DNA of 34,219 bases from IMG/VR virus record IMGVR_UViG_3300046689_000327, positions 1-34,219 of that record; one strand, 5' to 3'. The notes under the pieces are model-generated. The model was not told the origin of the DNA. It did no database searches and worked only from the letters and a program-made list of their open reading frames with translations. Position 1 is the stretch's first letter. Each line of letters begins with the position of its first letter. The position numbers were made by a program, and so were the translations under genes. The DNA comes from a virus. Positions 8,359 to 15,697 of this stretch are shown piece by piece.

Positions 8359-9708
8359 TCAGGTCCCGACGGAGATACTGATTGGCGAGACTAGGTGGAC
8401 CGCGCCGGCCAGGGTCACGCTACCGGCGATCCCTGTGAGCTTGCGCGCGGCTCGGTCCGCGCTTGGCACGGCTGAGCGCGCGGGCACCGTCAGGATCGAG
8501 GCCCCCTTGACGAATCCGCCATTCGCTTCGCCTTGCAGCTGGACGGCGGACAGCGCGCTGTAGATCTGCGAAATGCCGTGATCGTCGAATGGCACCTTGT
8601 CATTGTTGAGCAAGGTTTGCACGATGCCTTCTTCGCTCCGGATTCGGTACCAGTCGAGCAGGCGCACGACGTCGGCGAATTCGCCGCCGAATACCTTGCC
8701 GTCGAGCGTATGATTGACGCCGGCCGTCGTCTCGTACACGACGTAATTCTTGGCGCGCAGGTTCGTTTTCTGCGTCGCCGTCAGATTCGAGACCGGCACG
8801 CCGACTAGGCCCTTGAAGGCGAACGTGCCGCCTGCGCCCTGCGCGCCCGGGTCGAACGGGAAGCGTTGCGCGAGCATCGCGACGCCGGTGTAGTCGCTCG
8901 TGTCTTTGAGGCAGAAGCCGCCGATCACGCGGCCCGCGCTGAGGCCCTTGAGCACGAAGCCGACGTCGGTCGTCGCGACGGAATCGAATGCCTTCGAGTC
9001 CGACGTGTTGCAGCCGAGCATCGCGACGATCGTCTCGACGTAGGCGTCGACCTGCTGCAAAATCGCGTTCGCGTTCAAGCCGATCACCAGACCATACCAG
9101 TCGGCGTCGACGTTGCGGATCGCCGCGAGATCCGCCTGTACACCCGGGTCCGGCGTCACGTCTTCGAAGCTGAGATTGTCCGTCCAATTCCTGAAGTAGA
9201 AAACGTCGCCGGCAATGTCCGCCGTGACGGCGCTTCGCGTGGTTCCGTCACTCGCGGCCGCCGTGGCATGCGAAGAGATCGCAGACGCAAGGGCTTCGAA
9301 AGCGGAGGCAAGGCCCGTCACGATTTCCGCAACCGTCGCGCTCGAATCGCTCGTATAGGTTACGTCGTAGGAGACGCCCTTATATTCGACCGTGTAGCCG
9401 TAGATCGTCGAATTGACGGCGGCCACCGGCGTCCACTTGACGACCTGCGTCCACGGCGTGGCAAGTCGTAGGACCTTCACACTCACAGGGCGATTGGGCT
9501 TCTGTGCGAACGCCCGGGCGGCCATCTTGTAGGCATGCTCCCAGGTCGTGAAGCCGTCGAGTACCATGTCGCCGAGGCTCGTGTAGGTCCGCGACAGGTC
9601 CGTATTGTGCGTATGATACGCCGCGAGCGCGAGCGTGCCAAAACCGACTTGGGAGATCGCGGGTGCTTCCGTCGATAGCACGACGTTCGCCATATCTTCG
9701 AGGCTCAT
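8359..9708 (-). CDS. Contractile tail sheath protein (DUF3383-like)
   Basis: A 449-residue protein. Features of the DUF3383 sheath family include an N-terminal VVLSTEAPAISQVGFGTLAL, an insertion domain, and a C-terminal GVNHTLDGKVFGGEFADVVRLLDWYRIRSEEGI region. Sheath subunits polymerise around the tube and contract on infection. This defines the virion as a myovirus. GAAAGGGATC gives a strong ribosome site before ATG 9708, and the tube gene follows. Confidence 0.88.
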   Translation of the reverse strand: MSLEDMANVVLSTEAPAISQVGFGTLALAAYHTHNTDLSRTYTSLGDMVLDGFTTWEHAYKMAARAFAQKPNRPVSVKVLRLATPWTQVVKWTPVAAVNSTIYGYTVEYKGVSYDVTYTSDSSATVAEIVTGLASAFEALASAISSHATAAASDGTTRSAVTADIAGDVFYFRNWTDNLSFEDVTPDPGVQADLAAIRNVDADWYGLVIGLNANAILQQVDAYVETIVAMLGCNTSDSKAFDSVATTDVGFVLKGLSAGRVIGGFCLKDTSDYTGVAMLAQRFPFDPGAQGAGGTFAFKGLVGVPVSNLTATQKTNLRAKNYVVYETTAGVNHTLDGKVFGGEFADVVRLLDWYRIRSEEGIVQTLLNNDKVPFDDHGISQIYSALSAVQLQGEANGGFVKGASILTVPARSAVPSADRAARKLTGIAGSVTLAGAVHLVSPISISVGT

Positions 9709-9722
9709 AATTGATCCCTTTC

Positions 9723-10367
9723 TTATCGGGTGCCGACTGCTACGGCCATGTCGAATGTTTCGAGTGTGCCGACCGGATCGTCGATCGCCGAGTCGGCCGC
9801 GTTGAACACAATCTCAAACAGAGCGACGCTGACCTGTCGGCCGTTGTCGTCCTTGTAATCCGTCGTCGTCGACTTGCTGATCTCACGCCAGCCGAGCCCG
9901 ACCGCTGCTAGCGCGTCGCAAATCGTCGGCAGGCCGCGCCCGGTACGGACGCGCTCCAAAAGCGGGTGCGCGCTATGCCCGTTGGATTGATCGAAGCACT
10001 CTACCTTAACCTGGATCCGAAGCCCTCGGTTACCGGTCGTCTCGTAGACGATGCCGCCCAAGGGCGCGCCGGGCCCCGCGTAGGTATCACCGGGGATTAC
10101 CGCGTCCGGATCGTAGGTCTTGCGCCACTCATCCCAGCCGATCCCTTCGATCCCGAGCACGTCCCATGTGATGCGCGCTTGTGAATTGGACGCGCTCAGG
10201 CGTACCGTGTGGCCGTCCTTGTCGGTGATCGTGCCTTCGCCGATCTGCCCGAAGAATGCCGACTGGTCGTCGCCTTGCGCGACGGGGATCCCCGAGAGCG
10301 TGGCGAAAATCGCATTGAACGCGAGCACGATCGCGTCGAAGTTTTGGGAGAGCGGCACGAAAGTCAT
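9723..10367 (-). CDS. Neck / tail terminator-like protein
   Basis: A 214-residue protein starting at ATG 10367 (MTFVPLSQNFDAIVLAF), which overlaps the previous stop by ATGA. The frame continues upstream, but that part shadows the preceding gene. Size, N-terminal helix, beta-rich body (GIVYETTGNRGLRIQVKVECFD) and position before the sheath fit a neck or tail terminator protein that caps the tail and joins the head. Family identity is by analogy only. Confidence 0.6.
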   Translation of the reverse strand: MTFVPLSQNFDAIVLAFNAIFATLSGIPVAQGDDQSAFFGQIGEGTITDKDGHTVRLSASNSQARITWDVLGIEGIGWDEWRKTYDPDAVIPGDTYAGPGAPLGGIVYETTGNRGLRIQVKVECFDQSNGHSAHPLLERVRTGRGLPTICDALAAVGLGWREISKSTTTDYKDDNGRQVSVALFEIVFNAADSAIDDPVGTLETFDMAVAVGTR

Positions 10368-10873
10368 GCGGCCCCCGAGGCCGCGCCTGGCACGACGACA
10401 TGCGAAATTGATCCGACGAATTGGCCCGAGTTTATCAGCGCCGTCGTCTTGTCTTCGCCCTTGCGGCGTTGCGTCGCGGCCGTCACGGGCGGCGCGATGC
10501 CAGCCTGAATCCGCTGGACGATGCCGCCGACAATCGAGAGTCCGACGAGATCGAGTCCCTGCTCCGGCGTCATAGCGCCGGCCTTGACCTGCTTCGCTAC
10601 GCGCCGCAGACGTTCGGTGATCTGCTCCCGTTCGGCGTCGACGTAGCCACGCAGCCAAGATCGGATCGGTTGGCCTAGTCCGAATTCGAAGATCTCGCCC
10701 AGCTCGCCGACCGTGATCCCGCTACTGGGCTCGCCGTCTTCGGCCTCGTGGACTTGCGCAGCCTTCTCGCCCAAGAGGCCGACACGCACACTAGCGCCGG
10801 CCGCCGCGCGCGCGATGCGCGCGTGTAGGGCTCGGTAGCCGTGATCCGTGTCGGTGACATGGGCTCGGGTCAT
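10364..10873 (-). CDS. HK97 gp10-like tail completion / neck protein
   Basis: A 169-residue protein. The C-terminal ALINSGQFVGSISHVVVP is a variant of the LIDTGQLxxSI motif of gp10-like (Mu gp37-like) completion proteins. The N-terminal ASVRVGLLGEKAAQVHEAEDGEPSSGITVGELGEIFEFG also fits that group. GAGGAGACC precedes ATG 10873. It lies between connector and terminator genes. Confidence 0.7.
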   Translation of the reverse strand: MTRAHVTDTDHGYRALHARIARAAAGASVRVGLLGEKAAQVHEAEDGEPSSGITVGELGEIFEFGLGQPIRSWLRGYVDAEREQITERLRRVAKQVKAGAMTPEQGLDLVGLSIVGGIVQRIQAGIAPPVTAATQRRKGEDKTTALINSGQFVGSISHVVVPGAASGAA

Positions 10874-10880
10874 GGTCTCC

Positions 10881-11171
10881 TCACGTCATGCCGCGGCAAG
10901 CCGCGCGCTCTGCAATCATCTGCTTGAGTAGGGCTGAATAGGTCGTCTCGCCGTCTGGCGACTTGCCCTTCGCGTCGAGCCGGGCGGCCCCGCCCCAGCC
11001 GCTCGATACCAGAATGTGCGCAGCACGAAGGCCGTGCGCTCGATTGATCTGCTCTTTGAAGACGGCCGGCGATACGCGCCCCGCGGCATCCGTCAAGGCG
11101 GCATCGATCATTGAATCGACGACACCCAGGAATTCCGGGTACAGCGCGCGGAAGCCGGCTCGGTCTAACAT
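10881..11171 (-). CDS. Head-tail connector adaptor (DUF4054-like)
   Basis: A 96-residue protein with start MLDRAGFRALYPEF at ATG 11171. An upstream extension would overlap the preceding gene and looks unlike coding sequence. The phrase FRxLYPEF followed by a short helix (DSMIDAALTDAAGRV) is typical of DUF4054 proteins, which sit between the capsid and tail genes and act as adaptors below the portal. Length is slightly short for the family. Confidence 0.68.
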   Translation of the reverse strand: MLDRAGFRALYPEFLGVVDSMIDAALTDAAGRVSPAVFKEQINRAHGLRAAHILVSSGWGGAARLDAKGKSPDGETTYSALLKQMIAERAACRGMT

Positions 11172-11184
11172 TGGTCCCCGGGCG

Positions 11185-11532
11185 TTACGCGGGCACCGGC
11201 GGCGCATTCGCCGCGATCACCGGGTGGACTTGTGCGGCCCTCTGCTTGTCGAGCTTCGCCGCGGCCTTGGCGATGGCCTCGCCAAAGTGCCCGGCGCGAA
11301 GCGCGGCACTCAGCGCTGAGGCTTCGACGAATTGGCCGTCGACCAAAAGCCGACACTGTCCGTCGACCGGGCGATCGATCGTCGTCGCCTTGGCCAGGTC
11401 CAGCTCGTAGGCCAGGTAAAGCTCCGGCGTAAATTCCGCCGTCGCCTTGGGGCCGAGATACAGGGGCGGCGAGACGCCTTCGAGCTGAAAACTCTTGGCG
11501 AAGTCCGCTTGATTCTGAAGGGAAATTTGCAT
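11185..11532 (-). CDS. Hypothetical head/connector-region protein
   Basis: A 115-residue protein that I do not recognise. It starts MQISLQNQADFAKSFQLEG, has a beta-type centre and an Ala-rich helix (ALRAGHFGEAIAKAAAKL), and ends Pro/Ala-rich. GGTAGGTAGGA precedes ATG 11532. It lies after the major capsid gene and its terminator and before the DUF4054-like gene, so a minor capsid or connector accessory role is likely. Confidence 0.6.
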   Translation of the reverse strand: MQISLQNQADFAKSFQLEGVSPPLYLGPKATAEFTPELYLAYELDLAKATTIDRPVDGQCRLLVDGQFVEASALSAALRAGHFGEAIAKAAAKLDKQRAAQVHPVIAANAPPVPA

Positions 11533-11561
11533 GGGTCCTACCTACCTGCGCGGGGTTGCGG

Positions 11562-11594
11562 AAAACGTCGGCCGCCCGCGCGCACGGCCGACGT
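11562..11594 (-). terminator. Intrinsic terminator after the major capsid gene
   Basis: Reading minus, a perfect 10-bp stem (ACGTCGGCCG pairing with CGGCCGACGT, arms 11594-11585 and 11574-11565) has a 10-nt loop and is followed by TTT. It sits 17 bases after the capsid stop. It probably lets capsid mRNA end here while a fraction reads through into the tail genes. Confidence 0.75.
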
Positions 11595-11611
11595 CGTCAC
11601 GAGAGATCAGA

Positions 11612-12631
11612 TCAGGAGTGGAAGTTCATGCGTGCGCAGGCGAGCGGATAGGGCACGCAGACGCCGCCGGTACGCGACTCGCACGGCACGACGAAGGCCA
11701 GGCCCTTTTGCTGGGGCGCGTGCTGTGTGAAGGGCAGCGGGATCACGTAGTACAAGATCCGCGGCTTCTTCTCGTAGGCGATGCCCAGGGCTTCGCCGCC
11801 GGTGTAGGCGAGTGCGCCGTTGACGCCGGGGCCTCGGCTGTATGCCGCGTCCAGGCGATTCCACCAAGTGACCTCTTTGATCTGGTCGTTGTTCTGAAGC
11901 CAATTCAGAATCAGCGGCTGCTTCACGTAGGTCGACGTCGGGTAGTACAGCCGCGTCTTCATACTCAGCGGGAGCAGCAGGGTATCAGCCTTGTGGATCC
12001 CCAAGGTCGCCAGCTCTGGTGCCATGACGATCTTGGTAAGATCGGCGGCGATCTTCGTGTTGCTCGCGTCGCTGGTGTCGAGCGTATCCCAGCTTCCGAA
12101 AGCGGGGGTCACGGTCGGAATGTCTGAGTGATTGATGAAACCCTTCAGGCCGCGCGCTGCGTCGCCGAAGCACGCGACGTCGTCGACGAATTGCGCATGG
12201 GCGAGCGAGGCCGCTTCCGCGCGCGCCGTGTCCAGCGCCTTGCCAGTCTTCGCCATGGCCGACTTGCGTAGGTCCTGGATCGAATACTGGTAGCCGACAC
12301 CGATGCCGTCCGTCGGAAACACGTATCGCTTGAGGAATGCGTCGACCATGGGGAAGTCGTTCGCATAGTCCGAGATCCATTGCGCCTTGCCGACCATGTC
12401 GTACGACTTGTACGAAAACGTCTCGGCGCCCGGGGGCACGCTGGTGTCGACCGGGATCAGGTCGAGCGCTTTCAGCTCGGGATACTCGATATCGTAGGTC
12501 TCAGCCTTGACGGCTTCGAGATCCTTCGCGACGAAGAAAACTTCGCCCGCGTCGACGCGATCGAAGGCCGAGTCGCTTCGCAAGAAAGCCTCGATCTCAG
12601 CCAGTACGCGGGGATTTGCGTGGAGCTTCAT
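11612..12631 (-). CDS. Major capsid protein (DUF2184 / encapsulin-type HK97 fold)
   Basis: A 339-residue protein. It has the DUF2184 pattern: N-terminal LAEIEAFLRSDSAFDRVDAGEVFFVAKDLEAV, FSYKSYDMVGKAQWISDYANDFPMVD, a central IADLTKIVMAPELATLGIHKADTLLLPL and a C-terminal beta region. Subunits form the icosahedral shell. Two purine-rich ribosome sites (GGAAAGGA and GAAAGGAA) precede ATG 12631, and an intrinsic terminator follows, both in keeping with high expression. There is no obvious N-terminal delta domain, so scaffolding is likely supplied in trans. Confidence 0.88.
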   Translation of the reverse strand: MKLHANPRVLAEIEAFLRSDSAFDRVDAGEVFFVAKDLEAVKAETYDIEYPELKALDLIPVDTSVPPGAETFSYKSYDMVGKAQWISDYANDFPMVDAFLKRYVFPTDGIGVGYQYSIQDLRKSAMAKTGKALDTARAEAASLAHAQFVDDVACFGDAARGLKGFINHSDIPTVTPAFGSWDTLDTSDASNTKIAADLTKIVMAPELATLGIHKADTLLLPLSMKTRLYYPTSTYVKQPLILNWLQNNDQIKEVTWWNRLDAAYSRGPGVNGALAYTGGEALGIAYEKKPRILYYVIPLPFTQHAPQQKGLAFVVPCESRTGGVCVPYPLACARMNFHS

Positions 12632-12664
12632 TTGGATTTCCTTTCGTCCTTTCCTAGGCCCGCG

Positions 12665-13240
12665 TTACGGGGTGCCCGTCGCTCCGGTTGCGCCGGTTGC
12701 GCCTACGGAACCAGCGGCTCCGCTACCCGAGAGCAGCACGCGAGCCAGGCCCGCCGCGCCGATCGTGTCGATGAATTTCGCACCCGGGAGCGCGATGGCC
12801 GTACCCGAGTCGGTGACCTTGCCGAATTTACCGAGCTGCGTATTGCCGCCGCTCGCGGTGATTCGCACGAAGGCTGCGTCGCCGTAATTGACGGCCGCTT
12901 CCGTAAGCACCCACACGGCGCCCTGCTCGAGAATGTTCAATTGCTCGAGAGCCACGAAGCCGCCCGTGCCGTCGTCGACCATGGCCGTTGCAGAGTGCGG
13001 CTGGCGTGCGGTCTCCAAAAGTGAGACGCCAAAGCCGGTAGTCGTCACGTCGCCGGACGCCGCGGGAAGATCGCACGTGTCGTCGGCCGTCCGGCGACAC
13101 ACGAAGATCCCGAAGGGAATGCCGGCCGTATTCGCGGCGACGACGGTCTTGGAAATCACGCGGTTCGGCTGGATCCAGCCCTCCGCCTGCATTCCCGCGA
13201 GCGCCTTCGTCAATTCCTGGACATAAGAAGTCTGGGGCAT
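12665..13240 (-). CDS. Capsid decoration / structural cement protein with collagen-like tail
   Basis: A 191-residue protein from ATG 13240 (MPQTSYVQEL), with GGAAAGGATC upstream. An N-terminal extension in frame is only the shadow of the protease gene. The pattern (IPFGIFVCRRT, QPHSATAMVDDGTGGFVALEQLNILEQGAVWVLTE, AAFVRITASGG) is that of structural cement proteins (DUF2190/Gp24-like) that lock capsomers. The last ~16 residues are collagen-like Gly-Ala-Thr triplets ending in TP. The gene sits between protease and capsid genes, as expected. Confidence 0.78.
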   Translation of the reverse strand: MPQTSYVQELTKALAGMQAEGWIQPNRVISKTVVAANTAGIPFGIFVCRRTADDTCDLPAASGDVTTTGFGVSLLETARQPHSATAMVDDGTGGFVALEQLNILEQGAVWVLTEAAVNYGDAAFVRITASGGNTQLGKFGKVTDSGTAIALPGAKFIDTIGAAGLARVLLSGSGAAGSVGATGATGATGTP

Positions 13241-13269
13241 TGTCTTGATCCTTTCCTCAGGCGCTCGGC

Positions 13270-13896
13270 TCAGCCGAACTTCACCGGCTTGCCGTTGATC
13301 GTTTGATCGGTTCGCTTGGCGCGGCCGCGCTCGGCCATGCGGGTATCGCGGCGCTTGCGCGCTGCGTCTGCGTCGGGCTCGTTTGCGTCGGCCTTCTCTT
13401 CGCGGGCCTTGCCGTCCGGGCTTGCGCCAGCCAGGCCCAGGGCCAGGGCGCGCGAAGCCGCGTCGACGCGCGGGGCGCCCGAGGGAGCGGCCGCCGCGAC
13501 CCAAGCTTCGAAGGCGCCGTCGACTTTCTCGTCGGACTTCGGCTTGCCTGCCGCGTCCAGATCGGTCCACTTGGCATCGCAGCGCACGATCGCGGCTACG
13601 CGAATCTCGCGATCCGTCTTGCCGTCGAATTTCTCAGCGTTGCCCAGGATCGCGCGCGCGCTCTCTTCGAGCTTGGTGCGGCTCTCGAGCGCGGCCTTGG
13701 CGAGGGCCGGCGCTGCGTCGGCGCGCGCCTTCTCCTGCGTGGCCTGCGTCTTGAGGGTCTCGTTTTCGCCGCGCAGGCGTTCCAGCTCTTTCGCGCTGTC
13801 CGTCTTCGCCTTGCCCGCGACGTGCGCGTCGATCTTCGCCTGGATTTCTTGCTCGGTAGCGCCCTCGAATTCGACGCCGTCGAAACGGATTTTCAT
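13270..13896 (-). CDS. Nested capsid scaffold protein (internal start of the protease gene)
   Basis: An in-frame ATG at 13896 (MKIRFDGVEFEG) has AGGAAAGG eight or nine bases upstream (13906-13913), the same ribosome-site type used by neighbouring genes. The 208-residue product is Ala/Glu/Lys-rich, with a predicted coiled coil (KELERLRGENETLKTQ) and a charged C-terminus, as in phage scaffolds. Internal starts that make a scaffold from the protease gene are known from lambda C/Nu3. The Zn-ribbon and protease domain lie before this start. Confidence 0.75.
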   Translation of the reverse strand: MKIRFDGVEFEGATEQEIQAKIDAHVAGKAKTDSAKELERLRGENETLKTQATQEKARADAAPALAKAALESRTKLEESARAILGNAEKFDGKTDREIRVAAIVRCDAKWTDLDAAGKPKSDEKVDGAFEAWVAAAAPSGAPRVDAASRALALGLAGASPDGKAREEKADANEPDADAARKRRDTRMAERGRAKRTDQTINGKPVKFG

Positions 13897-14604
13897 GGTC
13901 GTTTGCCTTTCCTGTTCGGCCGCGTCTTTGCGAGCCGGCTTGCTGCAATTTGGACACGTGGCCGCGTCGTATTTCATCGAAGCGCCGCAGTCGCACGATT
14001 TCATTTTCGGCATTGCGGCGTCTTCGTGCGCCGGTGCGATCTCGTCGCCCGCGCTGTCCAGCCTGAGCGAGACGGCCGAACCTTGGCGGCCCCAATTGGC
14101 CGGACCGATCGCCACGTGATTGTGGAAAATGTCACGCTGGATCCGGTCGTAGGATTTGCCCGCGTCAGGCATGCCAGCTGGAACGATGCCCGCCGAGTCT
14201 TCGATCTCGACGCGGTAGCCGCAGGAGATCTCTTTTAGATCTTTCCCGATGCGCCCGATCGCCGAGCCGTCGCTAATCACGAGGTCTGCGTCGACGCCCG
14301 ACGCGCTCTTGTCCGCGCGTACTGTCTCGCTCGACACGTGGCCGATCGCCGTCGACTTCCACGTGCCTGGGTCGACGAAAGATTTGGGGTGTCGTTCCGT
14401 GACGGGAAGATCCTTGAGGCTCGCGAGTGAGTCGGCCTTCAGGACCTCTTCAGGCGGCCGCCACTCGCGGATCGTCTTGCCGCTTGAGTCGGTGTACTCG
14501 AAGACGCCGGAGCGAGTCAGCAGGCCCGGCACGCGCACAGCGCCGGAGCCGAGCCGCTGGATCTTGCTGGCGTCAAGTCGAATCGCGTCAAATCTGAGAG
14601 CCAC
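13270..14604 (-). CDS. Prohead protease-scaffold fusion (DUF2213-like)
   Basis: A 444-residue protein starting at GTG 14604. Residues ~1-190 fit DUF2213: LPVTERHP with candidate catalytic His72, and EISCGY with Ser127, followed by IQRDIFHNHVAIGPANWGR. A four-Cys ribbon follows (C204, C206, C217, C220), then a coiled-coil scaffold region. It would cleave scaffold and capsid proteins during head maturation. The predicted promoter places transcription start at the GTG itself, so the mRNA may be leaderless. Next genes are cement and capsid proteins. Confidence 0.8.
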   Translation of the reverse strand: MALRFDAIRLDASKIQRLGSGAVRVPGLLTRSGVFEYTDSSGKTIREWRPPEEVLKADSLASLKDLPVTERHPKSFVDPGTWKSTAIGHVSSETVRADKSASGVDADLVISDGSAIGRIGKDLKEISCGYRVEIEDSAGIVPAGMPDAGKSYDRIQRDIFHNHVAIGPANWGRQGSAVSLRLDSAGDEIAPAHEDAAMPKMKSCDCGASMKYDAATCPNCSKPARKDAAEQERQTTMKIRFDGVEFEGATEQEIQAKIDAHVAGKAKTDSAKELERLRGENETLKTQATQEKARADAAPALAKAALESRTKLEESARAILGNAEKFDGKTDREIRVAAIVRCDAKWTDLDAAGKPKSDEKVDGAFEAWVAAAAPSGAPRVDAASRALALGLAGASPDGKAREEKADANEPDADAARKRRDTRMAERGRAKRTDQTINGKPVKFG

Positions 14605-14639
14605 GCCATGAGGCTAGCAGCCCCCAATGGGGGCGTCAA
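14605..14639 (-). promoter_or_regulatory. Promoter for the protease-capsid operon, predicted leaderless
   Basis: Minus strand: TTGACG (14639-14634), a 17-bp spacer, TAGCCT (14616-14611) preceded by TGC (extended -10), six bases, then GTG 14604 at the expected +1. The spacer holds an inverted repeat GCCCCC-ATT-GGGGGC (operator or hairpin). No Shine-Dalgarno sequence fits the GTG. Confidence 0.65.
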
Positions 14640-14662
14640 CCCATAGGGAAAAGCCCCCGATA

Positions 14663-14758
14663 CTAGCGATAGCGCACCGTAAGCACGTCGCCCGAGCTAG
14701 GCGGCGGCGGGGGCGGCGGCGGGGGCGGGCTGAAATGAAACGTGATCAGTGAGGCCAT
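14663..14758 (-). CDS. 31-residue poly-proline microprotein
   Basis: A small frame from ATG 14758 to TAG 14663, preceded by an excellent ribosome site (AAAAGGAGAT, 6 bases before ATG). The product starts MASLITFHFS, runs through ten consecutive prolines (residues 11-20) and ends with a short DVLTVRYR tail. Ten prolines would stall ribosomes without EF-P. It lies between the Mu F-like gene and the protease promoter. Function unknown; the strong ribosome site is the main evidence that it is made. Confidence 0.6.
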   Translation of the reverse strand: MASLITFHFSPPPPPPPPPPSSGDVLTVRYR

Positions 14759-14772
14759 GGGCTGATCTCCTT

Positions 14773-15603
14773 TTAGGTGTCTTCGGGTGTCTCATTCTCG
14801 ATCCCGTCGAATAAAGGGATCACAGGGATCGCCTGGCACCGACATTGATAGTCTTCGCCAGGCAGGTTCGTTTCGCCTTCGTCATTGGTGACGGGCGGAT
14901 CGTCGTAACGGAAGCGCTTGCCGTCTAGCTCTCGATGCATTGGACGCACGGCGCCGTCATGTGAGGTCGACCAAACGAATTCAGTCAGGCCCGCGGCCTC
15001 AGCCTGCGCTACGTGGACGGACGAATTGTATTTGAGCGTCTGATCTCGCGCGATCAATTTGGCTCGGCTCTCGCCGACGCCGATCCGATCTTCGAGCAGG
15101 CCGGCGATCTCTTCGTGCCGTAGGCCTTGAGCGTTCGCGTCTTCGAGGATCGACGTGAGATCGGCGACCTGATCTTCGCCCAGCTTCGAGACGAGATCGA
15201 TATTCGTCTGGCGGAACGCGGCGACAGTCTGGGCGAGCTGTCCGCCGCGGGGCGGATTGGTCCGGAAGATTGTGCTGTAGTACTTGGAGACCTGCGCATT
15301 GACGTCGCGCGTAACGCGGTCGAGCATTTTTGGGAGGCCGCTCGCCGAGACAAGCTCATTCCAGCGTGCTCGCAGGAGCGGGTTACGCCGGCCTGTGCCG
15401 ATACGCGCATCGAAGCGCAGGTCTAGCGCGTCGGCGACGGCATGGCGCCAGAGGGCAAAGAAGGCCTTGACCCATTTCAGGTATTGCGCGCGCGCCATGC
15501 GCGGCTCCGCCGGCCGGACCTTCGACGCTAGCGCCTTGTCCTGCGGCTTGCGGCCAAGCTTTTGGAAAAGCCCGACTTTAGCGCTCGCGCGTAGGCTCTC
15601 CAC
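14773..15603 (-). CDS. Mu gpF-like minor head (head morphogenesis) protein
   Basis: A 276-residue protein, start GTG 15603. The C-terminal domain is the Mu F family: ARDQTLKYNSSVHVAQAEAAG, VWSTSHDGAVRPMHRELDGKRF, PGEDYQCRCQAIPV, with the conserved Cys-x-Cys. The N-terminal half is helical. Such proteins associate with portal and shell and are needed for head formation and DNA packaging or ejection. It overlaps the upstream 39-residue gene by 26 bases. A start further in is possible because no ribosome site is well spaced for the GTG. Confidence 0.85.
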   Translation of the reverse strand: MESLRASAKVGLFQKLGRKPQDKALASKVRPAEPRMARAQYLKWVKAFFALWRHAVADALDLRFDARIGTGRRNPLLRARWNELVSASGLPKMLDRVTRDVNAQVSKYYSTIFRTNPPRGGQLAQTVAAFRQTNIDLVSKLGEDQVADLTSILEDANAQGLRHEEIAGLLEDRIGVGESRAKLIARDQTLKYNSSVHVAQAEAAGLTEFVWSTSHDGAVRPMHRELDGKRFRYDDPPVTNDEGETNLPGEDYQCRCQAIPVIPLFDGIENETPEDT

Positions 15604-15697
15604 GATCGAGCAAGCTCCAAGTCAGCGCGCAGAAAACGCCGTAGCAGATCGCCGCGCCGATGATTGCGTAATTCGTGAGGCGTGCGCCGATCTTCAC
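15578..15697 (-). CDS. 39-residue single-span membrane protein
   Basis: Frame from GTG 15697, overlapping the TGA of the lipoprotein gene (GTGA). It has a short basic start (KIGARLTN), one hydrophobic helix (about residues 10-30, YAIIGAAICYGVFCALTWSLL) and a charged tail. It is coupled to a lipoprotein gene, which is reminiscent of lysis gene pairs, but it is too short for a normal inner-membrane spanin. It also overlaps the next gene. Function unknown. Confidence 0.6.
   Translation of the reverse strand: MKIGARLTNYAIIGAAICYGVFCALTWSLLDRGEPTRER

Noticed and set aside
10368-10658. N-terminal extension of the neck protein
   Set aside because: The extension is the Arg-rich shadow of the gp10-like gene; ATG 10367 gives the usual ATGA overlap.
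13241-13570. N-terminal extension of the cement protein
   Set aside because: It is the shadow of the scaffold coding region; ATG 13240 has a strong ribosome site.
13303-14238. 311-codon plus-strand frame opposite the protease gene
   Set aside because: It is antisense to a clear DUF2213-scaffold gene with domain motifs; the composition is typical of a GC-rich shadow.
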